Assembly: GCA_037349105.1 (NCBI GenBank)
Contig: JAYJMM010000086.1
Location: forward strand, 1,361,501 to 1,425,500
Origin: Limnomonas spitsbergensis
Lineage: Eukaryota > Chlorophyta > Chlorophyceae > Chlamydomonadales
Reading direction: 5' to 3'
Length of the DNA stretch: 64,000 nucleotides
Shown: one piece after another, positions 1 to 11,300 of the stretch
How the letters are laid out: every line of letters starts with the position of its first letter
Numbering within the stretch: position 1 is the stretch's first letter
Notes under the pieces: generated by a model
Database searches by the model: none
The model's input: only the letters and a program-made list of their open reading frames with translations
What the model was told of the DNA's origin: nothing
Position numbers and translations under genes: made by a program

Positions 1-2887
1 CTCTACTCGGTCGATGTCATCGAGGCCTGCGCACAGCTGCTGCTCGACACCCTCTCGTCCATGGATGCAGCAGAGGCCCATGCCAGCGCTGGGGCCTTGA
101 GGGCGTTGCCTTCTGAGAGGGTATCCGAGGCGCACCGGGACACCCTGGCCTCAGCAGCGCACCTGCTGCTACCACTGAACTGGGCCCTCAATTCGGCTTT
201 TGCTGAGTTAGGCAAGCAGAGCCTGTCCAGAGTGCCACCTGATGCCTCAAACGTACGTTCCGGGGCCGCCCGCCCAAGCCCCTCCCACTCTCTGCCTGCC
301 AGCGATTACTTTGGACACGAGTCGTTCATGGCTCTGGTAACTGCAGCCCAGAATGCGGCTCGTGCGATCCTCGGGGCGTATCCAGTCTTCTGGGACGGGG
401 CTGGAGGGGCCGCCTCCTGGCTGAGAGCAGCAATCGAATGTGGCCTGTGGGAAATGGTGAGGGGATCTCAGTGAAGAGAGTCATGACACAAACAATATCA
501 TGAATTCCCTTTCCATAACTGGACCCAAACTGTTCACCGTAACCCTCTACCGAAGCCATGAAAGCACTGGAATGCCTTTTGCAATTCCATAGCTGCAATG
601 TTCAGTGATGTCCCTGTACTTTCATGAGGGAAATAAACATACTCTGCAGGCCAGTGTCTGGATCTGCACATTAGCATGATCTTTGAATCACCCGTAAGCG
701 TGGGCCGTGAACTTTGGACCTAAAAACAGCAATTGCATGTGCATGTGCAGCCACAGTTGGCTGATTAACATGTAAATTGTCACAGTCGAGAAGCGAGTCA
801 AGCGACCCAGTCCAATTGTTTAACAGTTCCAGTATGTGCCCATCCCCTGAACGCTAGGAATCTGCCATAGGCATGCTCTAGACAGAGCATCTTCACTTCC
901 TCTTGCTTGGATTACAATTAATGATAGATGGCAAACCCCTTGTCTGTCCCTTCTGCACGGCCCGACTTGCCCCTTCAAGGTGGCCTCCCTCGCCAACATC
1001 ACCGCCATGTCCCTGACGCTGCCTCCGGATGCACCCAGCCCCACCAAAGATGCCGTGGCTGTGACCATCAGCATGATGGCCCTGCTGAGTGAGACGCTGG
1101 ATCGACTGCCCAAGCTGCACATGGACTCCAATCCTGCGGATCGTCAGCTGCCGCAGCACAGGCAGCGCGGCCCACAGCCGTGCGCTGCTGCTGATGCTGC
1201 TGTTGCAGGATGCGCAGCGAAAGATGCCGAGCTGGATTTGTGGATCCAATCCACCCTCTGGTGCCATTCCGCCGTCGCCACTGGGGCGCTCGCGCGCCTC
1301 CAGAGCATGAGTGGTCGGATTCGTGGATGGCTGATCCATGTTCAAGCACTGCAGGTTGGCGGGGGCAAGGTGCCTCAAGGCTCAATTTCAGTGCCGCCTG
1401 ATCAGCAGGGGCAGCCCACCCAGCACATCAAAAAGGAGATCCGAGGCAGAGCCAACACTGAGGCGGATAAACTTGCCTCTGCTCTGGTCGCATTACTGAG
1501 CAGCATCCGCGACTTCCTGGCGACTGGTGAGCTGGAAGAAGCCACCCCACACTCTGCTGCTGAGGACGGTGGATGGCAGCAAGCATCAGGGGCCATGGCC
1601 GCTCCCGTCGCCAGCCCAGCAGCAGACAGCAGTCACGCAGACCATTCCACACCGGCCGTAGACATGCTGCAGACCGCGCTGGGGGCAGAGACGTTTTGCC
1701 TGATCCAGAGGTGTCCTGTCAAAAACCGCACGATCCACGGCTTGAAGCCAAGCAACGATCTGGACGGGCTTATTGCATCTCTGGACGCTGGCACTGAAGT
1801 TTGTCCCATTGGCAGTGGCAACAGCAACAGTGGTGACAGGTTGGACAATGCCACCACCTGCCGCCGCCGCCGCTGCAGCAACATCAGTGTCGTCCCCACC
1901 AGCTCGGTGGCATCGCAGCTGGACCCTGTGGACATGCATGTGGTGCTTGCTCAAGAACTTCATGCCAGCGTGCTCCGCCTCGCCGGCCCAGGCAGCATTG
2001 CCGCAAGCTTGGCTGCGCAGCACTCGCTAGATCAGCACGCCCAGGGCGGACTGTCAAACGACGCACAGACCCGGCTGAACAGGGCACTGCGAGTAGCGCC
2101 AGCGCCGGGCCAAGCCGTCCCGCCAGCAGGCTCGTCTCCTGCACCCCCTGCAGCAGCATCCGTCGGAGATCCAACAGGGACAAAAGACGCACCCGGTCTC
2201 GCTAGCTACATGCGCCTCTTGGCCAAGACGGTTCCTAAAGCCTGCAGATCTGCCTTCTGCTGGAATCTGATGTGCGATACATGCGATGGAATCTCCGATG
2301 GCCTTGCGCAGCACTGCAGAAGCTTTCAGATGCAAGATGAAGGCGTGGCCATCCTGTGCCGGCCCCCCCTGGAGGTGAGCTTGTGGTTGGAGAGGGAACT
2401 CCAGTGATTAACATATATGTGATTGCCATGCATTAGACAAGCCGCGACTTGGTGAGAAAGAGGTAGAATGGTAGATGAGTGCAGGTAAGCACTCATGCAG
2501 GTATGCCAAATGATGTCCATTTGTGCTGCATGATTTTATTTTAGTTTGAACAAAACCACCCCAACATGTTCTCATGCCCTGCCCGGCTGTGCAGCCCAAG
2601 ATAGGTGAGAGCAGGGAGGCATGCTGGTGTGCCATCTGCTGCCTATCTGTGCTGCATGAGCTTACTTTAGTGGGCGCAAAACCACAAACAAATGGTTCCT
2701 GTTTGCCCGCCTGGCTGTGCAGCCCAAGATCCGAGGCAACAAGGACCTGCCCGCCTCCTGTCTGCTGGCATGCTCCAAGTGCAAGGTGGCGCACTACTGC
2801 AGCAAGGCGTGCCAGAAGTATGCGTGGAGCAAGGGCCTACACAAAGCACAATGTGAACACCTGGCAGTGCTGGCAAACGAGATCTGA
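1..2887 (+). CDS. MYND-type zinc-finger protein, 3' part (5' truncated by window)
   Basis: Three exons join in phase 0: 1-456 (donor GTGAGG at 457), 980-2374 (acceptor TTCAAG, donor GTGAGC at 2375) and 2723-2887 (acceptor GCTGTGCAG, stop TGA). The visible product is about 670 residues, mostly alanine-rich and low complexity. The last exon encodes CSKC, then HYCSKACQKYAW and HKAQC, which matches the second half of a MYND finger (C-x2-C, YC-x3-C, H-x3-C). A preceding cysteine pair is not placed with certainty; CRSAFC near the end of exon 2 is a candidate, but the spacing would be long. MYND fingers bind proteins or zinc, and large families of such otherwise unannotated proteins are known in volvocalean algae. 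The first exon is open to the window edge in frame 1. The target and function cannot be inferred. Confidence 0.75.
2460..2735 (+). repeat. tandem duplication of the MYND-exon acceptor region
   Basis: The 3' splice site of the last MYND exon, with about 110 bp of intron before it, occurs twice. The copy around 2498-2602 and the real one around 2618-2735 share TGTGCTGCATGA, ACAAAACCAC/GCAAAACCAC and GCTGTGCAGCCCAAGAT. In the first copy the exon sequence breaks after CCCAAGATAG and runs into GTGAGAGC, a possible donor. Confidence 0.7.
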
Positions 2888-5359
2888 TGAGGGGTTGTGC
2901 CACCTGGTGTGCTTATTCAACCTGGCAGGGGTCGGAGGTTAGCTGGCCATGCCTGCACGCAGCCACAAAATTAGCACTCGTACAGCTGTTCCCTTGCTGA
3001 AAACGTAAATGTGAACCTCAACGTAAATGACAGAGTCTTTGTGATATATCATATCATACAATAGTAGTCGTGCATAAGGATAGAAGCCTCAGATTTGGGG
3101 GATCTGGCTGAGGCCGAAATATACATCAAGATTGATTCTCCTGCACCATGCGAGATATTAAGCTATGCTGCTGATGGATAATATTTGAAGTTATGTGATA
3201 GCATCCTGATGGAGCTCCTCTGCTTTTCAGATAGAAGATAACGTCGATGCTCTGATTTCCCCCTGATCTCCTTGAAAAAATTATTAACCAAGCAAGATAT
3301 GCAATATCCGAGAGCTGTAGCCACTCCTTGACGCATCCTGATAGCAAAAGATGAGGCTTACCTGCAGTGCTCGTCCTCCGTATGATGACCGGCAACGGAA
3401 AAAATTGCAAACTGAGTATTTAAAACGAATACAGGGGAAAAGGTAGTACAGTTGGCAGGTCATGCAGATTCTCATTAATGACCATGCAAGACTGAGTCTA
3501 CCTGCGGCTGCGTTATATGAATGACATTTTTACTGCTACCACTGAGTAAGCCGCAACGATGGGGCTTCCAGCACGGCGCGAAATGCCTGACCTAATCGCA
3601 CGCACGGCCACAGCTATTGATTGTGACCGCGCACTGCGGCCAAAGACCTGTATGTAGACCATGGGGGTTATAATCTTCGAGCAGATTTAGTCACTCCACC
3701 CATGCAACCCCAGGCCCCCTCTCCAAACGTGCATAGAATGACACCCATCCCACCTAACTTGCATGGTGCACTAAAAGTAGGAGACCCTGGCAAAACCCTT
3801 TCCATGGCAGGCAGAACTGCAGCCCTTATACTTTTCAGGTCATTGACAAGCCAAGCACCGTGCCCAGCATGATCAACGAGAGACACGGGTACTAGGATAA
3901 AAAAAATCAACTGAGGACAAGCATTCGTCACATACTGGTATCCAAATGTGTGAACCCTGTTAAACAAGCCTAAGGATAGGGCTGAGGGCCACCCAGTGCA
4001 TGCTGTCATACAAAATCTTGTGCAATGAGAAGAAGGGTGTCCATCGCAGTGTACAGTATGGTGTGACCAGAGTACAGCATAGTGTGACCTGTATACAACA
4101 TGGTGTGGCCAGTGTACGACGTGGTGTGACCAGATCAGGCCATGGTGAGACCAGATCAGGCCATGGTGTGACCAGTGTACGACGTGGTGTGGCCAGTGTA
4201 CGACATTGTGTGACCAGAGTCAAGCATAGTGCCAGATATGTCATTATGTATGGTGTCAAGTAAAATGTCAGACACAGTATCATATATGGTGCGGAAGGTA
4301 TCAGGCATGGTGTCAGGCAGTTTTCAGGCAATACTCATGCCACAGAACCTCAAAGACACACTGTCAGCAGCGTGCTTCGGCTACACTCCAGCTACAGTAA
4401 AGCTTGGAGCATTGGCTACTGGAAGGCTGAAGCATGGATTGCCTTGCATGGGTTGCCTTGCATGGGTTGCCTTGCGCCTTATCTGCTACCTTGCGCATTA
4501 TCTGTTAATTATACCTTATAATATAAAATCACCTGAACCAAGTGAAGAGATCTCCATTGTTATTTCTCTTTTCCTGCCAATGTCCTGCCCCCTATTTCCT
4601 TTTCCTTTCCATTTTCCATTTATTCCCTACCAGACAGTTAGGGGTCCTCGTGCCCGAGATATGAGAGCAGGACCCAGAGGTGTAACAACATCAACTGAAA
4701 CCCTCAATTTTTGCCTCCTGCTTTTCAATTGTCTTCCTTGTTTTAAAATGCCTGAACCGGTTCTCGGGCACATGTCCGGCTGACCCATTTTCAAATTGTG
4801 ATGCTCCTATTGACCAGGGGTTGGGCTGCAAATGAAAATAATAAATGTTGGCAAGTTTTAAATCCTGTGTGAGGGCATTTATTTCGAGTTGTTGTCGCGT
4901 GTGCCTAAAAGTCGCAGCGGACAAGGATGGATAAGTCATTGCCAGCAATGGAGGAGTGAATGTTTGCAAGCTTTAGCAACATTTCAGCTATAAATAACCA
5001 GCCTACAGAGTGCATGGCATTGTGCTTCCTTCACTAAGGCAAGTTCCTCATTGGCCTGGTCTGGGCTGCATGGTCTGGGCTGCAAGCTTCAAGCCATGTT
5101 GCTCGGACCAGGCGGAAGGTTTGGCCCCCAATTCATCGGTGACTGTTAGTAGCTCCTAAAGGCGCTATGCTTTCAAAATAAATAATGTTATCAAGGGTGC
5201 GATTATATGTAGGAACTTGGCTCTGGTGAGCAGGCTGGTGAGCTTGGTCAAGTGCCTTCGATGTTGTGAGTACGTACTGCCGACGTAATGACAACAGTCG
5301 GCCATCCCGCATCGACCCGTTTAAAAACATTATACACCAACGTGGTTGCAACGTGAATC
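2888..5359. other. intergenic region between the MYND gene and DNAI4
   Basis: No convincing exon was seen on either strand. It contains AT-richer stretches (3000-3500, 4500-4600), a short tandem repeat near 4050-4250, and one copy of the CAGCTACA-type motif near 4375-4400. The 3' UTR of the MYND gene and the 5' UTR and promoter of DNAI4 must lie here, but no TATA box or polyadenylation motif stands out. Confidence 0.5.
4050..4250. repeat. short tandem repeat, units of about 20 bp
   Basis: Degenerate units of the type GTGTGACCAGTGTACGACGTG recur, including a near-exact doublet of ACCAGATCAGGCCATGGTG. It lies in the intergenic DNA. Confidence 0.8.
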
Positions 5360-8300
5360 ATGGCCCCCGAAAAACCTCCCAAGGGCAGCCATGGAGGCAG
5401 CGGCCCTGGCGGGGTTCAAAGCTTGGATCGAACCAGCAGCGTGTCCAGCGAAAGAGGAGACAAGGGAGCGGGCCTCAGACTCGCTGGATCGGGTTCGATA
5501 CGCATCTCCCATACGGGCAGCATAATGCGACAGTCGCAAACCGGAGGTACCTGCCTCTAATTCGCGCGCTTGTGTGTCGAGTCGTTTTCAAGGTTAACTT
5601 TCTAGGCATCTCCCGTGTCGAATTTCCCTTCCCCGGTCCAGGGAGACCTGACCTGATGCCCACCTTAAAACGCACGGCCACAGCATTTATAAAATGCGCG
5701 ATGCAAAGCAAGGAGTCCCGGGTAGTCGACCTGTCCCTCCTTGACTCTTGACTCTTGACCTTGACACATCGCAGGCAAGAACAGCAAGATTACAAGGAAC
5801 AGCTCACGTAGGTCCACACGGAGCGGCCTGGGGGGCGGAGACGGGGGTGTCCAGCTGCAGGTGGGTTTGCCGCATGGCGCTCCATTCTGCATGAAGGCTG
5901 CTTGCATGGCGCCAATGTTCACCCGCGAGATGGAGCTTATAATATGGACTGCATGGGGGATGAGAATGAGCTGTTTAGCTGCAGGTGTGGTAAATGTCTA
6001 GCAATGCATGTCAAATAACACCAGGGTCTATTTAGAGGGTTCAAGCTACACTTCAGCTACACACCAGCCTTACGCCAGCGGGGCTAAGTGAGCCAGCGGG
6101 GCTGAGTGAAGCAGGCCCTGTTGCATGGGATATGTCATGAGGGGGCAGCATGTGGGCTTGGGGGCAATGACAGTGCCGCCCAGCTGCAGGTAGGTTAGTT
6201 GCATGGCGCTGCAGTAATTATTTGTGCGTGTCCTTCAACACACTTCAGCTACACTTAATGGGGTATGAGAGAAGGGGCCATGCGGGACGTGGGGCATGAT
6301 AGAGGTAGGGTATGAGTGGGGGGAGGGGAGGCATGAGAGAGGAGGGCATGAGAGAAAGGGGGGCATGAAAGAGGGGGGGCACGAGAGAGGGGGGGCATGA
6401 GACCGCATGAGAGGGGGAGAGGGGGCATGAGAGGGGGAGGGGGCATGAGAGAGGGGGGGCACGAGAGAGGGGGGGCATGAGAGGGGGGGCATGAGATAAG
6501 GGGGGCATGAGATAGGGGGGCATGAGAAGGGGGGGTATAAGATAGGGGGGCATGAGAGAGGGGGGCACGAAAGAGGGGGGGCACGAGAGAGGGGGGGCAT
6601 GAGATAGGGGGGGCATGAGATAGGGAGGGCATGAGATAGGGGGTCATGAGAGGGGGCATGCTCCCTTTCTCACTCCCCTCTCCCACTTTGCTTCCATATG
6701 GCAGAAGACCCTCTCTGTGCCCCCTCTCTGTCTCTCGCTGCGATTGATGTCCCCCTCTGTCCCCTTATCCCCCCTCCAGGTAGTTGACGATCAAGGTGTT
6801 GACCGTACTCCGCGCCCACTGGTCTCCCTCGACCCTTCTGCCATGCGTTACCTGTCGGGCGGGAATGGCGTCAGCACGCCCAACAGTGACACCTCTGAGC
6901 TCCAGTTCCTGGCACGCATGCCGTCGGCGACATTCAGCAGGCAGGGCTGGCAGAGCGGGGGCACTAGCGGGACAGCAACGCCACACAGCGACGACTCGGA
7001 TTATGCCGCGACATGTGAGGGGGAGGAGGAGAGGGAGGGGGGGAGGAGAGGGAGGGAGGGAGGGAGGGAGGGAGGAGAAGGATGGGAGGAAGGAGAGGGA
7101 AGGGAGTAAGGGGTGGGAGGAAGGAGAGGGAGGGAGGGAGGGGGAGTGGGGGGGGGGGGGGGAGGGGAGGGAAGAAGGGAGGGTGGAAGGGAGAGAGGGA
7201 GAGGGGGAGGGAGAGGTGGGAGGGAGGGGAGGAGGAGAGGGAGGGAGTGAGAGTGATAAGAAGGAGCCCCCCTTATCTGTCCGACCATCCCTGTGCTCGA
7301 CTGCCTCTTGCTACCTCTGCCCCCCCCCCCCCCCTCTAACCAGGCAGCGGCCACGAGAGAGTAGAAGGAGCTCCCCCCCCCTGCATGACTGCCCTCGGCC
7401 CCTGAAGCCCCCCTCTTTTCCCCCCGGGCAGCGGCTGAGCAAGAAAAGAAGGAGCGTGCCAAGCTAGCCGCGGAGGTGGCTGCGGAGGAGGCAGCCGAGG
7501 CTGAGTCCAAGCGCCGCACTTTCTCCATGAACCAAGGCCAGGCGGAGCCGGAGCTGCTACAGGAGGTGGACCTGGAAAAGAATGTGTACATCACACTGGA
7601 GGAGACGCCAACACACTTTATCTATGTGGTGCCATGTGCGTGGGGGGAGGGGGCGACAGGGAGCGGGGCAGAGGGAGGGAGCAGGGGGGGGAGGGGGCGA
7701 CAGGGAGCGGGGCAGAGGGAGGGAGCAGGGGGGGGGAGGGGGCGACAGGGAGCGGGGCAGAGGGAGGGAGCAGGGGGGGGGGAGGGGGCGACAGGGAGCG
7801 GGGCAGAGGGAGGGAGCAGGGGGGAGGAGGGGGCGACAGGGAGCGGGGCAGAGGGAGGGAGCAGGGGGGGGGAGGGGGCGACAGGGAGCGGGGCAGAGGG
7901 AGGGAGCAGGGGGGGGGGAGGGGGCGACAGGGAGCGGGGCAGAGGGAGGGAGCAGGGGGGGGGGAGGGGGCGACAGGGAGCGGGGCAGAGGGAGGGAGCG
8001 GAGGAGAGGGAGGGAGCGGGGGAGTGGACAGGAGGGGGGGGAGGGGGCAGGAGGGAGGGCACCCGGAGGCTAGCAATCCCGATGATTCTCGAAACCGTGG
8101 AGGCGCCTTCCGCGCTTTAGAGAATCATTGGGGTCAAGTTGTCCCCCCTTTTGGCATTGCGCACTTACCGTCTGGGACCCAAATTGTGCTCGAGGAGGTT
8201 ACGCCGTGGCTCCTCGACCGCAGGTGCCCAAAACTAGCCCTTCACTTTGTGTTCCTCCACGTAGTGGGGGGCCCCTCCTGCAACGGGGGGCTCCCCACTA

Positions 8301-11300
8301 CGTGGAGGAACACCAAAACCCGCCCTCCACGATGGGGAGAAGCGGGGTTTTGGTGTAAGGGTGCTAGTTGTGTAGCCCCACAAATTTAATCTAGGTCCCT
8401 GACGGTAAGTGCGCGTAGCGGCAGCGACCAAGGAGAGGGATGAAGCGGTGGGAGCAATGGAGTGTTGGACACAGACATGAGCGTGCACATGTCGCTGGCG
8501 GAGACACCGATGAATTTGTCTTTGTGGTGCCATGTGCGCAGGGCAGGGGAGCTGGGGGGAGATGGGCAGGGACAGGGGAAGTGGGCAGGGGAGGTGGGCC
8601 TGGGTAAGACGTTGACTTGTCTGAAGAGACGCCGACACGCTTGATCTATTGTGGTGCCATGTGTAGGGGGCCCGGGGGGGGTGAGGGGGGCGGGAGCAGG
8701 AAGCGGGAGGGAGAGAGGAGTTGAGGGGGGGAGGGGCTAGGGGGTCCTCCAATCCTTCAAGCAAGCCATGTGCGCGGGCTGCACGGCCTCTCGACGAATC
8801 AGATATCGCCATGCCTCCCTTGATCAGCGTTCATTTCATTTGAAGCTGAGCAGCTGTCCACTTCGGATACACTAAGGCCACAGTTCGGCTACCTACCGGA
8901 CTCCGGCCAGCAGTTCTCGTGCAGGGCTTGCTAGGCTGCTGTTATTTTGCAGCATCCCGGTCTATTTCAAGGTTATGGGTTTAGGGTCAAGGTCTCAACC
9001 TTGAACTCGAAAACCTTTGGCCACTGGCTGCCTGCCGGTCTGGTTTGATCCCTTCAATCTGGGTTTAGGGTTTAGGGTTAAGTTTTTTTCTGGCAGAAGG
9101 ACGGCCCACCTACGAGGCCAAAGGCGCAGAGCCAGGGTGGTGTGTGCTCTGAATCAGCGTAGCTGATTGTCCAGGCGGGCCGCTACAAAAAAAAACCATA
9201 GGTCTTTTTGCGCGAAGGGCCCCCCAAAATGGCCTCCGCTACGCGTCCCTCCACATAGTGAGGGGACCCCACTGCTCTCAAGCGTTCTTGCTGGAGCGGA
9301 CTGTGAAAATGTCATGCAAGTGTCCGTTCCTGATGTTTGTTGTATGCACGTGCTCTTGCAGCTCACAAACGTCACTGTTGAAGCGGGTCCGAAACATGCA
9401 AAGCAAGCGCCCATTGATGCTGGTATTGTGTGTGTGTGTGTGCTCTGCTTGCTTTCAGGCGTGACTGTTGGAGCGGACACTGAAGATGCAAAGCACGTGG
9501 AGGATGCAAACAAGCGGTACACGGCACTGCTGACAGCAAAACAGGTGGGGTGAGGGTGTAGAGTTTAGGGTTCCCAGACCCCATCTGTCCATTCCCCTGC
9601 CCCCTGGCCATCTAAACCCCTCACCCGCGACCCCTAACCCCCTGCAGGCTGCCGACAAATACACCGACACCAAGACGCAGACCCCTCAACCGTCAACCCC
9701 AACCCCACCCCCCTGTAGGCTGCCGACAACTACACCGACGCGGAGACGCAGACCCTGAACCTGCTCAAGAAGAGCCGGGAGGTGCAGAGCGCTGTCCTGC
9801 GCACCCATGCAGTGGCCTGCCAAGCCACGGTCTGGGACATCACGGACACGTACCAGGCGCTGGAGGGCGCGGGGGTAGGTCAGGGGGATTCACACCCTCC
9901 ACACTCAGGGGTGGGTCAGGGAGGATTCACACCTTCCACACTCAGGGGTGGGTATGTAAGGATTGACACCCTCCACATTTAGGGTTGGGCAGGGAACGAT
10001 TCACACCTTCCACTCGAAGGGGTGGGCATTTAAGGATTGACCCCCTCCATACTTAGGGGTGGGTAGGGAAGGATTCACCCCCTCCACACTTAGGGCAGGA
10101 AGGGATTCCCTTTCCCCTGTTCCAAGACATCCCCCTGAGCCTTCCTGCTTACTTGACTGTTCTTATAACTGGCTCCTTACGTGCATCTGGTGAACCTGGG
10201 CCCAGCAGTCTGGGGGGGGTCCAGCAGTCTGGAGACGACCCAGCAGTCTGGGCCCAGAAGTCTGTGGTGGTCAACGCAACCTAGGCCGAACCACAAAATA
10301 GATGTTTCCGAACGCTCGTCTCCCTCTCCATACCTTCCCCCCCGTCAGTCCTGTTCTGTTGCCTCTCCATCCCCATCCGCCCCCAACCGCCCCCAACCGA
10401 CTAACTGCCCCGAGTCTCATCTCCCTGCTCCTTCCTGCTCCGCCCCACACTGCTCCTTTTCCCCCCGCTCCCACCCCCCCTCACACACACTGCCCCCTTG
10501 GTCCCGTTCCCCTGCATCCCCCTCCCCTCCGCCCCCTCCTCCCCTCAGGCCGCAGAGGGAGAGGACACAAGGATCGCGCAACCCTCGCCTCCTTCTTCAC
10601 CCTCACCCCCCTCCTTCTCTTCCCCTCCGGTCACTGTGGGCGAGGGGACAGGAATCTCCGTAAGCCTGCCCAGCATCGTCCCGCTGGCAGCCATTATCCC
10701 CACATCGCACCCCTTCTCTCCATCCTGCCTCTTCTCACCCCCTCGCCCCCCCGCCTTCCTTTTCCCGCCAGGCTGCCGAGGGCGAGGACGCGGGCATGGC
10801 CATGGGCTTGCCCAGCATCGGCCAGCTGGCGGCCGCCGCCGGTCGCGGCTCTCAGAACCCTCAGGGTGCCGGGGGCGGGGGCGGGGCCGCCAGCATTCGC
10901 AGCGGTGGGCAGAACAGCACCACGGCCAGCAGGCGTTCCACAGTGATGAGCGGGAGCGAGCTGCCGCGTGTGGAAGGAAGCTCGGCCAGTTTGATGGGAG
11001 GTGAGGGAGCTGCTTTTAGGGCTTTGACCAAAATATTACATTGCATACAGCTACAACTCAGCTGCGTCACACTTTTGTGCGGGAGCGAGCTGCAGCACGT
11101 GGAGGGGAATTCGACCAGACTGTTGGGAGCTGCACCCTGATGAGGGTGGGGGAGGGGAGGGGAGGGGAGCTGCACCCCGATGAGGGGAGGGGAGGGAAAA
11201 GGAGCTGCACCCTGATGAGGTGACGGGAGGGGAGCACTGCCTGTCTCAAGGTGCTTTGGGAACAATCGAGCTGCATCAGGGCCTGCGGCCAGGGGGGGCT

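Noticed and set aside
980..2407. The whole 475-codon frame taken as one intronless gene
   Set aside because: Its first codon is GTG directly after an AG acceptor. A phase-0 donor at 2375 joins it to the MYND exon, so it is an internal exon.
6235..6686. Minus-strand Met-Pro-Pro-Leu-Ser repeat proteins
   Set aside because: Repeat translation inside DNAI4 intron 2. Three frames are open at once.
8440..8670. Extra DNAI4 exons between exons 4 and 5
   Set aside because: The copies resemble exon 4's end but have shifts and no proper acceptor. Exon 4 joins exon 5 in phase without them.
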